From Okeania sp. KiyG1 (GTDB lineage Bacteria; Cyanobacteriota; Cyanobacteriia; Cyanobacteriales; Microcoleaceae): a stretch of 47,801 nt of DNA. The notes under the pieces were generated by a model that was given only the letters and a program-made list of their open reading frames with translations, searched no databases and was not told where the DNA came from. The translations under genes and the position numbers were made by a program. The DNA is taken from contig NZ_BLZO01000108.1 in the NCBI RefSeq assembly GCF_014132355.1, forward strand, positions 1-47,801, read 5' to 3'. This document shows, piece after piece, positions 8,232-16,451 of the stretch (position 1 is its first letter; every line of letters begins with the position of its first letter).

Positions 8232-8559
8232 GCATTAATCCCACATTCCGCACCACAAAATGTAGCAACCGAATCAGGAGTCAGGAGACAACCCACCCCT
8301 AGCCCCTCTCCCTCCCAACCCACCCTAACCCTCCCAGGAGGGGAGGGGAAGACAGGAGACAGAATTTGAGAAGAAAATCATAACTGCCGTGATTGAGTAA
8401 TCAATCAAACAAGTATTTATGCGTAAATTTTTTACTCGGAAGATCGATGAACGAAAAAAGTAATTGAGATGATTTGCATAGTATAAATACCTACCAAAAT
8501 ACAAATTTATATACTACTTTTAATGATACACTCTTGAAGTGTGGAATGTGGGTTAATGC
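8232..8559. repeat. Inverted-repeat element inserted between purS and purQ
   Basis: The ends GCATTAATCCCACATTCCGCAC (8232-8253; positions given because this is the key motif) and, in reverse complement, GCATTAACCCACATTCCACAC form ~21-bp terminal inverted repeats. The interior holds purine/pyrimidine debris (CCCAGGAGGGGAGGGG) and AT-rich DNA, with no ORF. Size and lack of coding capacity fit a MITE. Confidence 0.7.
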
Positions 8560-8783
8560 TTAACTTAGACCGCCTTTTTGATAATTAGCACTCTAGGAGC
8601 GCATTAATTATTATATTATTATGTTTACCAATGGATAATTGATAATTGATAATTTATAATTAATCCCCAAAGGTTTAAAGCCTCTCATGAGCAAGGAGAA
8701 AAAAGAAATCTGATTTCCTGATCTTCAATTCCGTAACGGTTAAAACCCGAGGTAATTATCCATTATTCATTATCCATTATCCA
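8560..8783. repeat. Degenerate family-B repeat and GATAATT/TCCATTA tracks
   Basis: AAAGCCTCTCATGAGCAAGG begins a family-B copy (~8668-8770), surrounded by short tandem GATAATT and CCATTAT units. It runs up to the stop of purS. Confidence 0.5.
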
Positions 8784-9059
8784 TTAATGAACACCTTCTT
8801 TTATAGTTTCCATTAAATCAAAACGATAATTTTCAATGACCGGATTAGCTAATAGTCGATCACAGATTAATTCTAGTTGTTCCTTCGCTGTTGCTTCATC
8901 AGTTGCCTGAAGCATCAACTCAATATATTTACCAATTCTAATTTCTTCTACATTGTCATATCCCATTTGTGCCAACCCAGATTTAACAGCAGTACCAGCA
9001 GGGTCTAAAACAGATGGTCTTAGGGTAACATAGATATGTGCCTGATATTGTTTTGTCAC
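8784..9059 (-). CDS. purS: Phosphoribosylformylglycinamidine synthase subunit PurS
   Basis: PurS is the small bridging subunit that docks PurQ onto PurL and helps ammonia transfer in FGAM synthase. The 91-aa sequence has the family pattern: YQAHIYVTLRPSVLDPAGTA, VKSGLAQMGYDNVEEIRIGK, and CDRLLANPVIENYRFDL. Its normal length and beta-alpha-beta-beta-alpha-beta layout support the call. It is divergently arranged with the Fur-family gene, with about 80 nt between start codons. purQ follows on the same strand after a repeat-filled gap. Confidence 0.96.
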   Translation of the reverse strand: MTKQYQAHIYVTLRPSVLDPAGTAVKSGLAQMGYDNVEEIRIGKYIELMLQATDEATAKEQLELICDRLLANPVIENYRFDLMETIKEGVH

Positions 9060-9139
9060 GTGATTAAAAAATTTTAGATTTCAACTGACCACGTTAGATA
9101 TTATCAGTTAAGTTATATTTATAGTTAACAAAATTGGCC

Positions 9140-9577
9140 ATGAAATCCAATCGTACCCGGTCTCAAGAGCGTATTTTGAAGCTATTAAAAATCCAGAAGC
9201 GATCGCTATCTGCCCAGGATATTTATTCAGCACTACGCGAATGTGACCAACCTCTGGGGTTAGCAACAGTATATCGTTCTTTAGATGCCCTCAAGCAACA
9301 AGGTGTAGTGACTGTCCGGATTTTGGCCAATGGTGAATCTGTTTATAGTTGCTTGCAGCACGACCAACATCATCTGACTTGTGTAAAATGTGGGACTTCT
9401 ATTCTGATTAATGAATTTTCTGTCCATAATTTAGAAAATCAATTACAGAAGTCCCACAACTTTAAGATTTTTTATCACACTTTAGAGTTTTTTGGACTTT
9501 GCGACCGTTGTACTTTAACTAGAAGAAGGAGTCAGGAGACAGAAGACAGGAGACAGAATCAATTGCATGGGGATTGA
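9140..9577 (+). CDS. Fur-family metal-responsive repressor
   Basis: This is a winged-helix DNA-binding regulator. Residues ~5-75 form the HTH/wing (RTRSQERILKLLKIQKRSLS, LGLATVYRSLDALKQQGVV). The dimerisation/metal domain follows, with HDQHHLTCVKCG and LCDRC giving the two CxxC pairs of a structural zinc site. The metal sensed cannot be decided by eye; Zur-like is plausible. ATG 9140 is preferred to the TTG two codons upstream. The last ~20 residues (RRRSQETEDRRQ and onward) are encoded by the dispersed purine repeat GGAGTCAGGAGACAG, so the natural C-terminus has probably been replaced by repeat-derived sequence. It is divergent from purS. Confidence 0.88.
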   Translation: MKSNRTRSQERILKLLKIQKRSLSAQDIYSALRECDQPLGLATVYRSLDALKQQGVVTVRILANGESVYSCLQHDQHHLTCVKCGTSILINEFSVHNLENQLQKSHNFKIFYHTLEFFGLCDRCTLTRRRSQETEDRRQNQLHGD

Positions 9578-9677
9578 AACCCCAAACGCTTCCTAGTTGA
9601 GTCGAGGTTGCTCATCCCCTCCTAAAGTCAAAAAAGTCCTAATGCTAATTGCTGATTGCTGAGTGCTGACCGCTTAT

Positions 9678-10628
9678 TTAACTATTAACTGAATTTTTGC
9701 CCTCTGTTACAATGGAACGCATACCTTCTAAAGTTGCTGGAATATTGCGGGGGTCCATGAACATGACTTTACTACTATCACTACTACCAATTGTCTGACC
9801 CATATCCAAATAGTTTTGAGCCAATAAAAATTGGAGTGCTTCTTTAGCATTGGGGTCTTGATGGAGGGTTTTAGTAATAATTCCTAATGCTTCAGAAGTT
9901 GCAGAAGCTCTTAATACTTGAGATTGACGTTCAGCTTGAGCTTTAAGTACAATTGCTTTTTGTTGTGCTTCTGCTTCTAAAATAGTTGCTTTTTGACGTG
10001 CTTCGGCATCAAGGACTTGTGATTCGGCCTTACCTCTGGCAGAGTTAATAGCAGAATCTCTTTCCCCTTCTGAAGTTAAAATTGCTGCCCGTTTTTGTCG
10101 TTCCGCAGTCATCTGTAATTCCATAGAATCTTGCACTGCTTTGGAAGGACTAATATCTCGTAATTCTACCCTAGTTACTTTTACTCCCCAAGGGTCAGTA
10201 GCAATGTCTAATTCTCTGAGAAGAACTTCATTAATTTCTGTGCGAGCTGTAAAGGTTTGGTCCAATTCTAATTTACCCATTTCTGCCCGAATTTGAGTTA
10301 AAACTAGATTAGTCATTGCAGATTTGAGATTTTCTACTTTGTAGTAGGCTTTTTCTAAATCCATAATCCGCCAATAAACCACAGCATCTACACTAATTGC
10401 TACGTTATCTCTAGTAATACATGGCTGAGGTGGAATATCTAATACTTTTTCCCGAATTGTTTCTTGATAAGAGATTCTATCTAAAAATGGGATAACAAAT
10501 TTCAAACCAGCATCTAATTTTCTGCCATTATATTTACCTAAAGTTTCTACTAAAGCTTCATTTCCTTGATTAATAACTTTGACACTTCCGGCTAAACTTG
10601 AACCACCTAAAGCTAAAAAGACTAACAA
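9678..10628 (-). CDS. SPFH/band-7 (paraslipin/stomatin-type) membrane protein, N-terminus frameshifted
   Basis: SPFH proteins form large membrane-bound oligomers in ordered membrane domains. Seen here: N-terminal hydrophobic anchor ([13 protein letters not shown]), band-7 domain from ~15 to ~180 ([34 protein letters not shown]), an Ala/Glu/Gln-rich coiled coil (~185-255) and the conserved tail [21 protein letters not shown]. The open frame starts at a TTG at 10628 with no usable ribosome binding site. A good AGGAG (10650-10654, minus) precedes ATG 10642, whose frame reads MQQFF and then needs a -1 shift in a 7-T run (10627-10633) to continue LLVFLALGG, a natural N-terminus for the family. NfeD lies upstream on the same strand, the usual partner. 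Confidence 0.93.
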   Translation of the reverse strand: MLVFLALGGSSLAGSVKVINQGNEALVETLGKYNGRKLDAGLKFVIPFLDRISYQETIREKVLDIPPQPCITRDNVAISVDAVVYWRIMDLEKAYYKVENLKSAMTNLVLTQIRAEMGKLELDQTFTARTEINEVLLRELDIATDPWGVKVTRVELRDISPSKAVQDSMELQMTAERQKRAAILTSEGERDSAINSARGKAESQVLDAEARQKATILEAEAQQKAIVLKAQAERQSQVLRASATSEALGIITKTLHQDPNAKEALQFLLAQNYLDMGQTIGSSDSSKVMFMDPRNIPATLEGMRSIVTEGKNSVNS

Positions 10629-10639
10629 AAAAACTGTTG

Positions 10640-10654
10640 CATTTTTAATCTCCT
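10640..10654 (-). promoter_or_regulatory. Ribosome binding site and ATG of the SPFH gene, out of frame
   Basis: AGGAG at 10650-10654 (minus) sits 7 nt before ATG 10642, which is one frame off from the SPFH open frame. This decides that translation very probably begins here and that the T7 tract at 10627-10633 carries either a missing T or a slippage site. Confidence 0.6.
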
Positions 10655-10695
10655 AATTATCTAATTAGTTGTTATTTCAATTGATTTTGGTTGTA

Positions 10696-10869
10696 AGCAT
10701 TCAGCTGTCAGCTATCAGCTATCAGCCATTAATTTTTGGGAAGGTAAAAGCAACCTTTGAAATTGAGGAAAGAATAAAAATTACTGTCAAAGTCCCCGGA
10801 CTAAACCTGAGAAGTAATTATTCATTACCCATTGCTATTTGCGTAGCATTCCGCAGGAAATGCTTACCT
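10696..10869. repeat. Family-D dispersed repeat between nfeD and the SPFH gene
   Basis: It starts with CAGCTGTCAGCTATCAGCTA, runs through GGGAAGGTAAAA and TTACTGTCAAAGTCCCC, and ends with the palindrome GCATTCCGCAGGAAATGCTTA. A long copy lies at 31504-31660, with the GCATTCCGCAGGAAATGC piece separately at ~31808. It stretches the nfeD-SPFH gap to about 230 nt. Confidence 0.65.
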
Positions 10870-11319
10870 TTACTTAGGGAGATAAACTGAAGAATTTAAT
10901 AAATTTTCTGGCAATACAAATAAAGTATTACCTTCACGTCTAACGACAATAACTTTTTCATGAGCAGCGATCGCGCCACTTTCATCGTCACATTTTGCCC
11001 GCCAAGAATTACCTTCATAAATGACTCGACCAGGCTGGCCTGGTAATATTTCTGTTAAAGTTTCTGCCTCTTGAGAATCTGCAATAGTCGCCACTGTATG
11101 ATTGGGCAGCAGACGACGGAACCCAAGAATAGAAGCTACAGAAAAAATCATCCACAAGGCCACTTGTACGCTAATAATAGGAATTAAGAGGGACACTCCT
11201 GCCACAACAAAGGCACTCAGTCCCATCATAAATTCAACAAAGGCTGTGGGTACGAGGAGTTCTAAAAAACAAAGAATTGCCCCAGCCAGTAACCAAAATA
11301 TCGTTGGATTTATTGACAT
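10870..11319 (-). CDS. NfeD-family membrane protein
   Basis: This is a short NfeD protein of 149 aa. The N-terminal hydrophobic part has two to three membrane helices (FWLLAGAILCFLELLVPTAF, FVVAGVSLLIPIISVQVALW, MIFSVASILGF). A C-terminal soluble OB-fold domain follows (~85-145: LPGQPGRVIYEGNSWRAKCD, KVIVVRREGNTLFVLPE). NfeD proteins are membrane partners of SPFH proteins and are commonly encoded next to them, as here. The serine-protease domain of long NfeD forms is absent, as is normal for this class. A HIP1-like GCGATCGC lies in the OB-fold part. Confidence 0.93.
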   Translation of the reverse strand: MSINPTIFWLLAGAILCFLELLVPTAFVEFMMGLSAFVVAGVSLLIPIISVQVALWMIFSVASILGFRRLLPNHTVATIADSQEAETLTEILPGQPGRVIYEGNSWRAKCDDESGAIAAHEKVIVVRREGNTLFVLPENLLNSSVYLPK

Positions 11320-11447
11320 CCTTATCTCGTTAAATCAAAGGTTATAGTAGTTTAACTTAAAAATGAGACGTTTTTTTGTCTGAAACTCCCTCATAGCAAG
11401 AAAGCTTTGTCTCAATCTAAAGTTAAATGACTGTATAACGGGAGATT

Positions 11448-11467
11448 CCTAAACCTCACGATTTAGG
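11448..11467 (-). other. Hairpin at the tnpB stop, likely element right end
   Basis: CCTAAATCGTGAGGTTTAGG (minus strand) has a 6-bp stem CCTAAA/TTTAGG and spans the TGA of tnpB. In IS200/IS605-type elements the right-end hairpin and the omega guide RNA overlap the 3' end of tnpB, so this probably marks that end. The exact element boundary was not determined. Confidence 0.5.
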
Positions 11468-12694
11468 TTTACTGCTTGAGTGGCACTTATCTAGGTTGAA
11501 AACAACCCCCGACAGTACGCCTACACAGTCAATTTGTTGAACCACGGTCTGCCCGACCGCAGTGACACCTCGATGACAAATCACTTTTGCTGCTGCCACA
11601 TCACGGTTGATTTCGTAGTGACATTCAGGACATTTATGAATACGTTCAGACAAATCTTTCTTGCCTGTATGCGCTCCACAATTCGGACAAATTTGACTGG
11701 TATATCTGTAGTCTACCTTGCCAAAATAAACCCCTCGTTTCTTGCATACCCAAGCCAAGATATTGAAAAACTGACCGAACCCTGCATCTAAAGTATGTTT
11801 ACCTAACATTCCTTTAGCCCAAGTTCTAAAATCCAGGTCTTCCACAAATATCATTCCTGCTTGGTCGCATAAATGATGAGCTAGTTTAAAGTGAAAGTCT
11901 TTTCGGGTGTCTGAGATTTTTTGATGAAGTTTTGCTATCTTTTGGTTAAGTTTATGTCGATTTGCTGACCCCTTAGGTTTTAACTTTAATCTACGTTGCA
12001 GTAATCTCAACTTGCTATTTAGTTTGGTTAAAAACTTTGGACGTTCAATCAACTCACCTTCAGAAGTTGCTAAGAATTTATCAAGTCCCACATCAATCCC
12101 TAATGGGTATCCAGAAGCAGGGGTGTCCGGAACACTGACAGGACTCTGTAGAGATAACATGACAAAATACCCACTTGCTCGTCTGACCAATCTTACCTGT
12201 TTTAGTTTAAATCCTTCTGGAATTGGTCTAGATAATCTCATCCGAACTAATCCAATTTGGGGTAGTTTTATGTACTCGTTAGAGATGGGATTATTTTTAA
12301 ACTGAGGGAAGACAAACGACCTCATTCTGTATTTGTTCTTAAAGCGTGGGAAGCCATAACCCTGCTGTTTCATGTTGCTAAATGCCTTTTCCAAATTCTT
12401 GAGAACTTGCTGTAAGACTTGAGCATTTGTTCTTTTGAGTTCAGGGTTAGTCTTCTTAGCTTTAGTTAAGCTAGCTGCTTTTCTGTTGTAGTTAGGGTAA
12501 GGTGCATCCCCAGGGATTATATACTCTTGATACAATGAGCAAGAATTAACCGCACATTTCCTACTGTTTATCCAGTCTTTTCGCTCTCTCAAGGCATAAT
12601 TCCACACCTTCCTACAGACCGCCAACATATCTTCAATGATGGCTATCTGCTGTTGAGAGGGACTTAACTTAAACTCGTAGGTTAGTGTTATCAT
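11456..12694 (-). CDS. tnpB: TnpB (IS200/IS605-type accessory RNA-guided nuclease), apparently intact
   Basis: TnpB is the ancestor-type relative of Cas12: an RNA-guided DNA nuclease that helps retention of its element; transposition itself needs TnpA. Visible parts: N-terminal helical region (YEFKLSPSQQQIAIIEDMLA), RuvC I at PLGIDVGLDKFLA (Asp), RuvC II at MIFVEDLDFRTWA (Glu), zinc ribbon CPNCG/CPEC, and RuvC III at NRDVAAAKV (Asp). The triad and zinc ligands are all present, at ~412 aa, which is full length. ATG 12694 (MITLTYEF) is preferred to the GTG two codons upstream. No tnpA is adjacent, so this is an IS1341-like solo element. A hairpin overlaps the stop codon. Confidence 0.93.
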   Translation of the reverse strand: MITLTYEFKLSPSQQQIAIIEDMLAVCRKVWNYALRERKDWINSRKCAVNSCSLYQEYIIPGDAPYPNYNRKAASLTKAKKTNPELKRTNAQVLQQVLKNLEKAFSNMKQQGYGFPRFKNKYRMRSFVFPQFKNNPISNEYIKLPQIGLVRMRLSRPIPEGFKLKQVRLVRRASGYFVMLSLQSPVSVPDTPASGYPLGIDVGLDKFLATSEGELIERPKFLTKLNSKLRLLQRRLKLKPKGSANRHKLNQKIAKLHQKISDTRKDFHFKLAHHLCDQAGMIFVEDLDFRTWAKGMLGKHTLDAGFGQFFNILAWVCKKRGVYFGKVDYRYTSQICPNCGAHTGKKDLSERIHKCPECHYEINRDVAAAKVICHRGVTAVGQTVVQQIDCVGVLSGVVFNLDKCHSSSKPKS

Positions 12695-12914
12695 GTCCAC
12701 ATCATAACATAATTCTATTTGAGTGTGGTGTTAGGTTAGACTCTTGCTAGTCTTGGTCAGTATCTGTTTTTATTTTGGTCGCGATTCCGAACCCGGTAAA
12801 TCAGAGATTATACCGGGAGTCCTCAAGCTCAATTTTTGATAGAAATTCTCAAATTAATATTTCTCGTATAATTTTTAAATTTTAAATTTTGATTTTAATT
12901 ATTAACTGAATAAA

Positions 12915-14870
12915 ATGTCTTCTACCCCACTAATTTATTGCCCAAATATTAACTGTCCTGATCCGGCCAACTCCTGGGGTCGCCAAGAGTGCGAAGCTTG
13001 CCAAACTAAATTAATCTATCGCTATTTATGGGCTGTTGATGCCGGAGCTGAGATTCCTGTTGGGGAGTTACTGGGCGATCGCTACTATGTTGTAAGTCCA
13101 CAAGTATGGGTGGATACTAAACCTGCTCAACCTCCTTTTATGTATGAGGAGTTACCAGATAATATAACGCCATATTTACATTTATATCCCTATAGGCTCC
13201 ATACACCAGAGGTACATGGTTTCTATCAATATGGAGAAGAAACTTATCCTACAGATATTCTGTTGTTAGACAACGTTCCTCTAGACTCTCAAGGTCAGTT
13301 ATGTCCTGCTTTTGTAGATGCTTGGCCGACAGCAACACCTGTACGTCAAGTTTACTGGTTGTGGCAAATGATGCAGTTATGGAAACCTTTATCAAAAGAG
13401 CGTGTAGCTTTCAGTCTCTTGGCAAATAGCTTAAGGGTCGAAGGTTGGCGGTTACGACTGTTAGAGTTGGACTTACAAAACCGTAACACTAAACATAGAG
13501 ATTTAAGGATTTTTTGGTCTAATTTAATTCCCACTGCTCATCCTCATATCCAACAGCCATTGCAAGAAATTTGTCAGATGATTGGGGATATTGGGGAATC
13601 TCTGGAGGCGATCGCCCCTAAATTGAACCAACTCCTATTGGAACAGGCGGCCCAATTACCATTAAGTGCGGAAATAGTAGGAGCTACAGATACTGGGCCT
13701 GTGCGTCTCCATAATGAGGATTCTTGTTATCCAACGGAACAAGATTTAGCTAGCAAGGAGTTAGTGCCCCATTTAGCAATGATTTGTGATGGGGTAGGTG
13801 GCCATGATGGCGGAGAAGTGGCTAGTCAACTAGCAGTACAGTCCATTAAAAGATTAGTACAAAATCTATTGACAGAAGTAGGCCAACAACAGGATTTAAC
13901 ATCACCAGATTTGGTAATGAAACAACTTGAGGAAATTATTCGGGTAGTTAATAACATGATTGCCACTGAGAATGATGAACAAGGAAGAGAGTCCCGACAA
14001 CGTATGGGCACAACATTAGTTATGGCGCTACAGTTGCCCCAACAGGTGAAGTCTTCTCCAGAATCAAATCCGAATAATGCCCATGAGTTGTACATAGCTA
14101 ATTTGGGAGATAGTCGTGCCTATTGGCTAACTAAAAATACTTGTCAATTGTTGACTGTGGATGATGATGTGGCTTCTAGGGAGACGCGTCTTGGTCATTG
14201 TCTTTATTGGCAGGCATTAGAACGTCGTGATGCGGGTGCCCTGACTCAGGCTCTTGGTACGAGGGATGGGGAGTTTATTCGGCCAACTATTCAAAGATTT
14301 TTGATTGAAGAAGAGGGTTTATTGCTATTATGCTCGGATGGTCTGAGTGATAATGATTGGGTTGAGAAGTCTTGGAATGAGTATACTCCCAGGATTTTTC
14401 GAGGCGAATTTTCTCTCAAGCAGGCGGTTGAGTATCTGATTGAGTTGGCAAATCAGAAAAATGGTCACGATAATACTTCGGTGGTACTTGCCCACTATCG
14501 CATTTCTCCAGAGCAGTTGGTTTTATTGAATAATCCTACAGCAAAACCTTTGGCACAGGAAGTAATGCCAGAATTATCTGAGGCTTCTAAAGCACTTCTT
14601 TATAGTGATGATGATGATGTTCCGGAGCTGAAACCTGAAGTTGACCTTGACTCTGACCCTGATTCTGAGGTGGAGGCCATGCCAACTTCTTCAGGGTTAA
14701 GGCCCTGGATGTTTATGGTTGGTTTATTGTTGATCTTATTTGTAGGGGCAGTTGTAGCGGTGTGGCGGAATTGGGAAAATTTCCGCCCAAATTCTAATGA
14801 TGTTCCTGAATCTTGGGAAAGTCCAATGATACCTGAGCCTTCAGAAGTTCCTGTTTCTCCTGATTCTTAA
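12915..14870 (+). CDS. PP2C-type Ser/Thr phosphatase with zinc-ribbon N-terminus and one membrane helix
   Basis: The order of parts is as follows. An N-terminal Cys4 ribbon (~8-33: CPNINCPDP, CEACQTK). A ~200-residue middle region typical of cyanobacterial proteins of this type. A metal-dependent PP2C domain from ~255 to ~525 with GATDTGPVRLHNEDS, ICDGVGGHDGGEVAS, NLGDSRAYWL, LLCSDGLSDND and GHDNTSVVL, giving the Asp metal ligands. An acidic linker DSDPDSEVEAM. A transmembrane helix at ~596-618 (MFMVGLLLILFVGAVVAVW). A Pro/Ser-rich tail. It probably dephosphorylates Ser/Thr targets opposite Hanks-type kinases such as those at the right of this window; that link is inference. A HIP1 site lies near codon 55. 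Confidence 0.92.
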   Translation: MSSTPLIYCPNINCPDPANSWGRQECEACQTKLIYRYLWAVDAGAEIPVGELLGDRYYVVSPQVWVDTKPAQPPFMYEELPDNITPYLHLYPYRLHTPEVHGFYQYGEETYPTDILLLDNVPLDSQGQLCPAFVDAWPTATPVRQVYWLWQMMQLWKPLSKERVAFSLLANSLRVEGWRLRLLELDLQNRNTKHRDLRIFWSNLIPTAHPHIQQPLQEICQMIGDIGESLEAIAPKLNQLLLEQAAQLPLSAEIVGATDTGPVRLHNEDSCYPTEQDLASKELVPHLAMICDGVGGHDGGEVASQLAVQSIKRLVQNLLTEVGQQQDLTSPDLVMKQLEEIIRVVNNMIATENDEQGRESRQRMGTTLVMALQLPQQVKSSPESNPNNAHELYIANLGDSRAYWLTKNTCQLLTVDDDVASRETRLGHCLYWQALERRDAGALTQALGTRDGEFIRPTIQRFLIEEEGLLLLCSDGLSDNDWVEKSWNEYTPRIFRGEFSLKQAVEYLIELANQKNGHDNTSVVLAHYRISPEQLVLLNNPTAKPLAQEVMPELSEASKALLYSDDDDVPELKPEVDLDSDPDSEVEAMPTSSGLRPWMFMVGLLLILFVGAVVAVWRNWENFRPNSNDVPESWESPMIPEPSEVPVSPDS

Positions 14871-14894
14871 TGTTTAATTTTGGACTTATAGCTG

Positions 14895-15287
14895 ATATAT
14901 AGTCCGGTTAAACAGTTATAGAATGGTTAAGTCTTTAGGAGTCAACCCACCCCTAACTCCTCCCAGGAGGCAGGGTCTATTTATTGTCACGCTTAGAAAA
15001 ATTGATGAGGAGATGGGGAGATGGAGAGATGGAGAGATGGAGAGATGGAGAGATTTGTATATTTGCACAATTTTTTGTATTTCTTATGAATATTCTCTGA
15101 CGACAAAGAATTAGCCCTGCTCCCAGAAGGGGAAGTAAACCCACCCCTAGCCCCTCCCTGGAGGAAGTAAACCACCCCTAGCCCCTCCCTGGAGGGGAAG
15201 GAACGAGTCAGGAGTAGAGAGAATCACAAAAATTTAGTAGTTATGACGATTGAAGATTTTTTTATGTCCAATCAAACGGATTTGATA
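14895..15287. repeat. Family-A element, long copy
   Basis: It begins ATATAGTCCGGTTAAACAG and ends CAAACGGATTTGATA. The internal phrases GTCAACCCACCCCTAA, CCCTCCCTGGAGGGG and GTAGTTATGACGATTGAAGA match the copy at 35168-35363 in reverse complement. A 9-bp GATGGAGA tandem track lies at ~15009-15051. It occupies most of the ~620 nt between the PP2C gene and ftrV; the rest (15288-15492) is AT-rich leader DNA. Confidence 0.65.
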
Positions 15288-15492
15288 TGATATATAATCG
15301 AGATCCAGCTGATTAGTTTTTGTATGAATAGAGAGGGTAGGCAGTAGACAGTAGGGGAGAGTCTTTATTCAATTGACGTGACTTTGGGGTTGTTTTTATG
15401 GAAGAATAGGAAAATTCTTAAAGCTAGTGTAATTTCGTATTAGAGCTACATTAGTTGAATTTCTAGGAGATGATAGTACAAGGTTTTAGTAT

Positions 15493-15717
15493 ATGAAAGT
15501 AGGCGATCGTGTTCGCGTTAATACCTCTGTTATGGTTTATATTCATCCTGAACATAAAGGACAACCATTCGAGCTGAAAAATCAGGAAGGGGAAGTGGTT
15601 GCTATTGTCAATGAATGGAAAGGTAGACCAGTTAGCGCTAATCTACCAATTCTTGTCAAGTTTACAGAAAAATTTAAAGTTCATCTTAAGGAAGAGGAAT
15701 TAGAACTTATAGAATAA
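15493..15717 (+). CDS. ftrV: Ferredoxin-thioredoxin reductase, variable (alpha) chain
   Basis: FtrV is the small SH3-like subunit that packs against the catalytic 4Fe-4S/disulfide subunit FtrC. The enzyme passes electrons from photosystem-reduced ferredoxin to thioredoxin. The 74 residues match the family along their length: MKVGDRVRVNTSVMVYIHPE, HKGQPFELKNQEGEVVAIVN, EWKGRPVSANLPILVKF and HLKEEELELIE. There is no transit peptide, as expected for a cyanobacterium. It stands alone, with ftrC not in view. An AGGAG lies at ~15464-15468, rather far from the ATG. Confidence 0.96.
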   Translation: MKVGDRVRVNTSVMVYIHPEHKGQPFELKNQEGEVVAIVNEWKGRPVSANLPILVKFTEKFKVHLKEEELELIE

Positions 15718-15905
15718 CTTAAGGTTAATATTAATAGGATTTATTTTTCCTGTGACTGGTTTAATTCCCCACTGTCTACACGGTGCTTAAAATTGTTTGG
15801 GGTTATAAGGCACGAAATGGCGTGTCGAATACTATCCCCATGCAATTTTTCCTTCTGCCTTCTGCCTTCTGCCTTCTTCCTGGGGGATTGTCCCCATTTA
15901 TGCTC

Positions 15906-16148
15906 CTATTTTTTTACTTCAGGGTGAATTAATTTCAAGAAAAAACCAAAAATATTAATATCACTCTGCATTTTTTGTAGTTCTTTTTGGTGTTGTTCAG
16001 CTATCTCGTAATACCACTGACAATAATTTTGAAAATCTTCTCTATATTTTACTTCCTGATAAAATTCCTGAGTAGTTTGATAAATTTGAAAGATTTCTGT
16101 AGCAGGTGAATTTGCTTCTGGAAAGATGCTTCTTAATTCTGGAGGCAT
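15906..16148 (-). CDS. Conserved-looking hypothetical protein, 80 aa
   Basis: MPPELRSIFPEANSPATEIF opens a small acidic/aromatic, helical protein (YQTTQEFYQEVKYREDFQNY). It ends with a hydrophobic helix (INIFGFFLKLIHPEVKK). I do not recognise a named family. It starts at the only sensible ATG and has coding-like composition. The opposite strand has no competing frame, so it is probably real, with unknown function. Confidence 0.55.
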   Translation of the reverse strand: MPPELRSIFPEANSPATEIFQIYQTTQEFYQEVKYREDFQNYCQWYYEIAEQHQKELQKMQSDINIFGFFLKLIHPEVKK

Positions 16149-16451
16149 TGAGAGTAATTCCTATTTATTAAGTTTATATAGCAATCTTAATTTGAGCTGT
16201 GAGATATTATAGATTTTAGGGAATAGGGAATAGGGAATAGGGAATAGGAAATAGGGAATGAGAAACACTGAAGCAATAAAATTATCACAAATGATTTAGG
16301 ATTGCTATATAGCATTTTTATCTAGTATTCAGCAAGATTTTTTCTCTTTTGACTATTCCCTAAAAATTCATAATATGTAGCAATTCAGATAATATTGCTA
16401 CATATTAAATCCTTGTTCTACCCTAACTACTGACTGACTGCTAAAAAAATA
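16149..16451. other. Intergenic: GGGAATA tandem track between AT-rich arms
   Basis: Bases ~16218-16260 are tandem GGGAATA units. The flanks TATAGCAATC (~16178) and GGATTGCTATATAG (~16300) are inverted, suggesting another small inverted-repeat element of ~130 bp. Nothing coding is seen. Confidence 0.5.

Noticed and set aside
9560-9585. CRISPR-like phrase GGGGATTGAAAC behind the Fur gene
   Set aside because: It occurs once only; no repeat-spacer periodicity and no cas genes.
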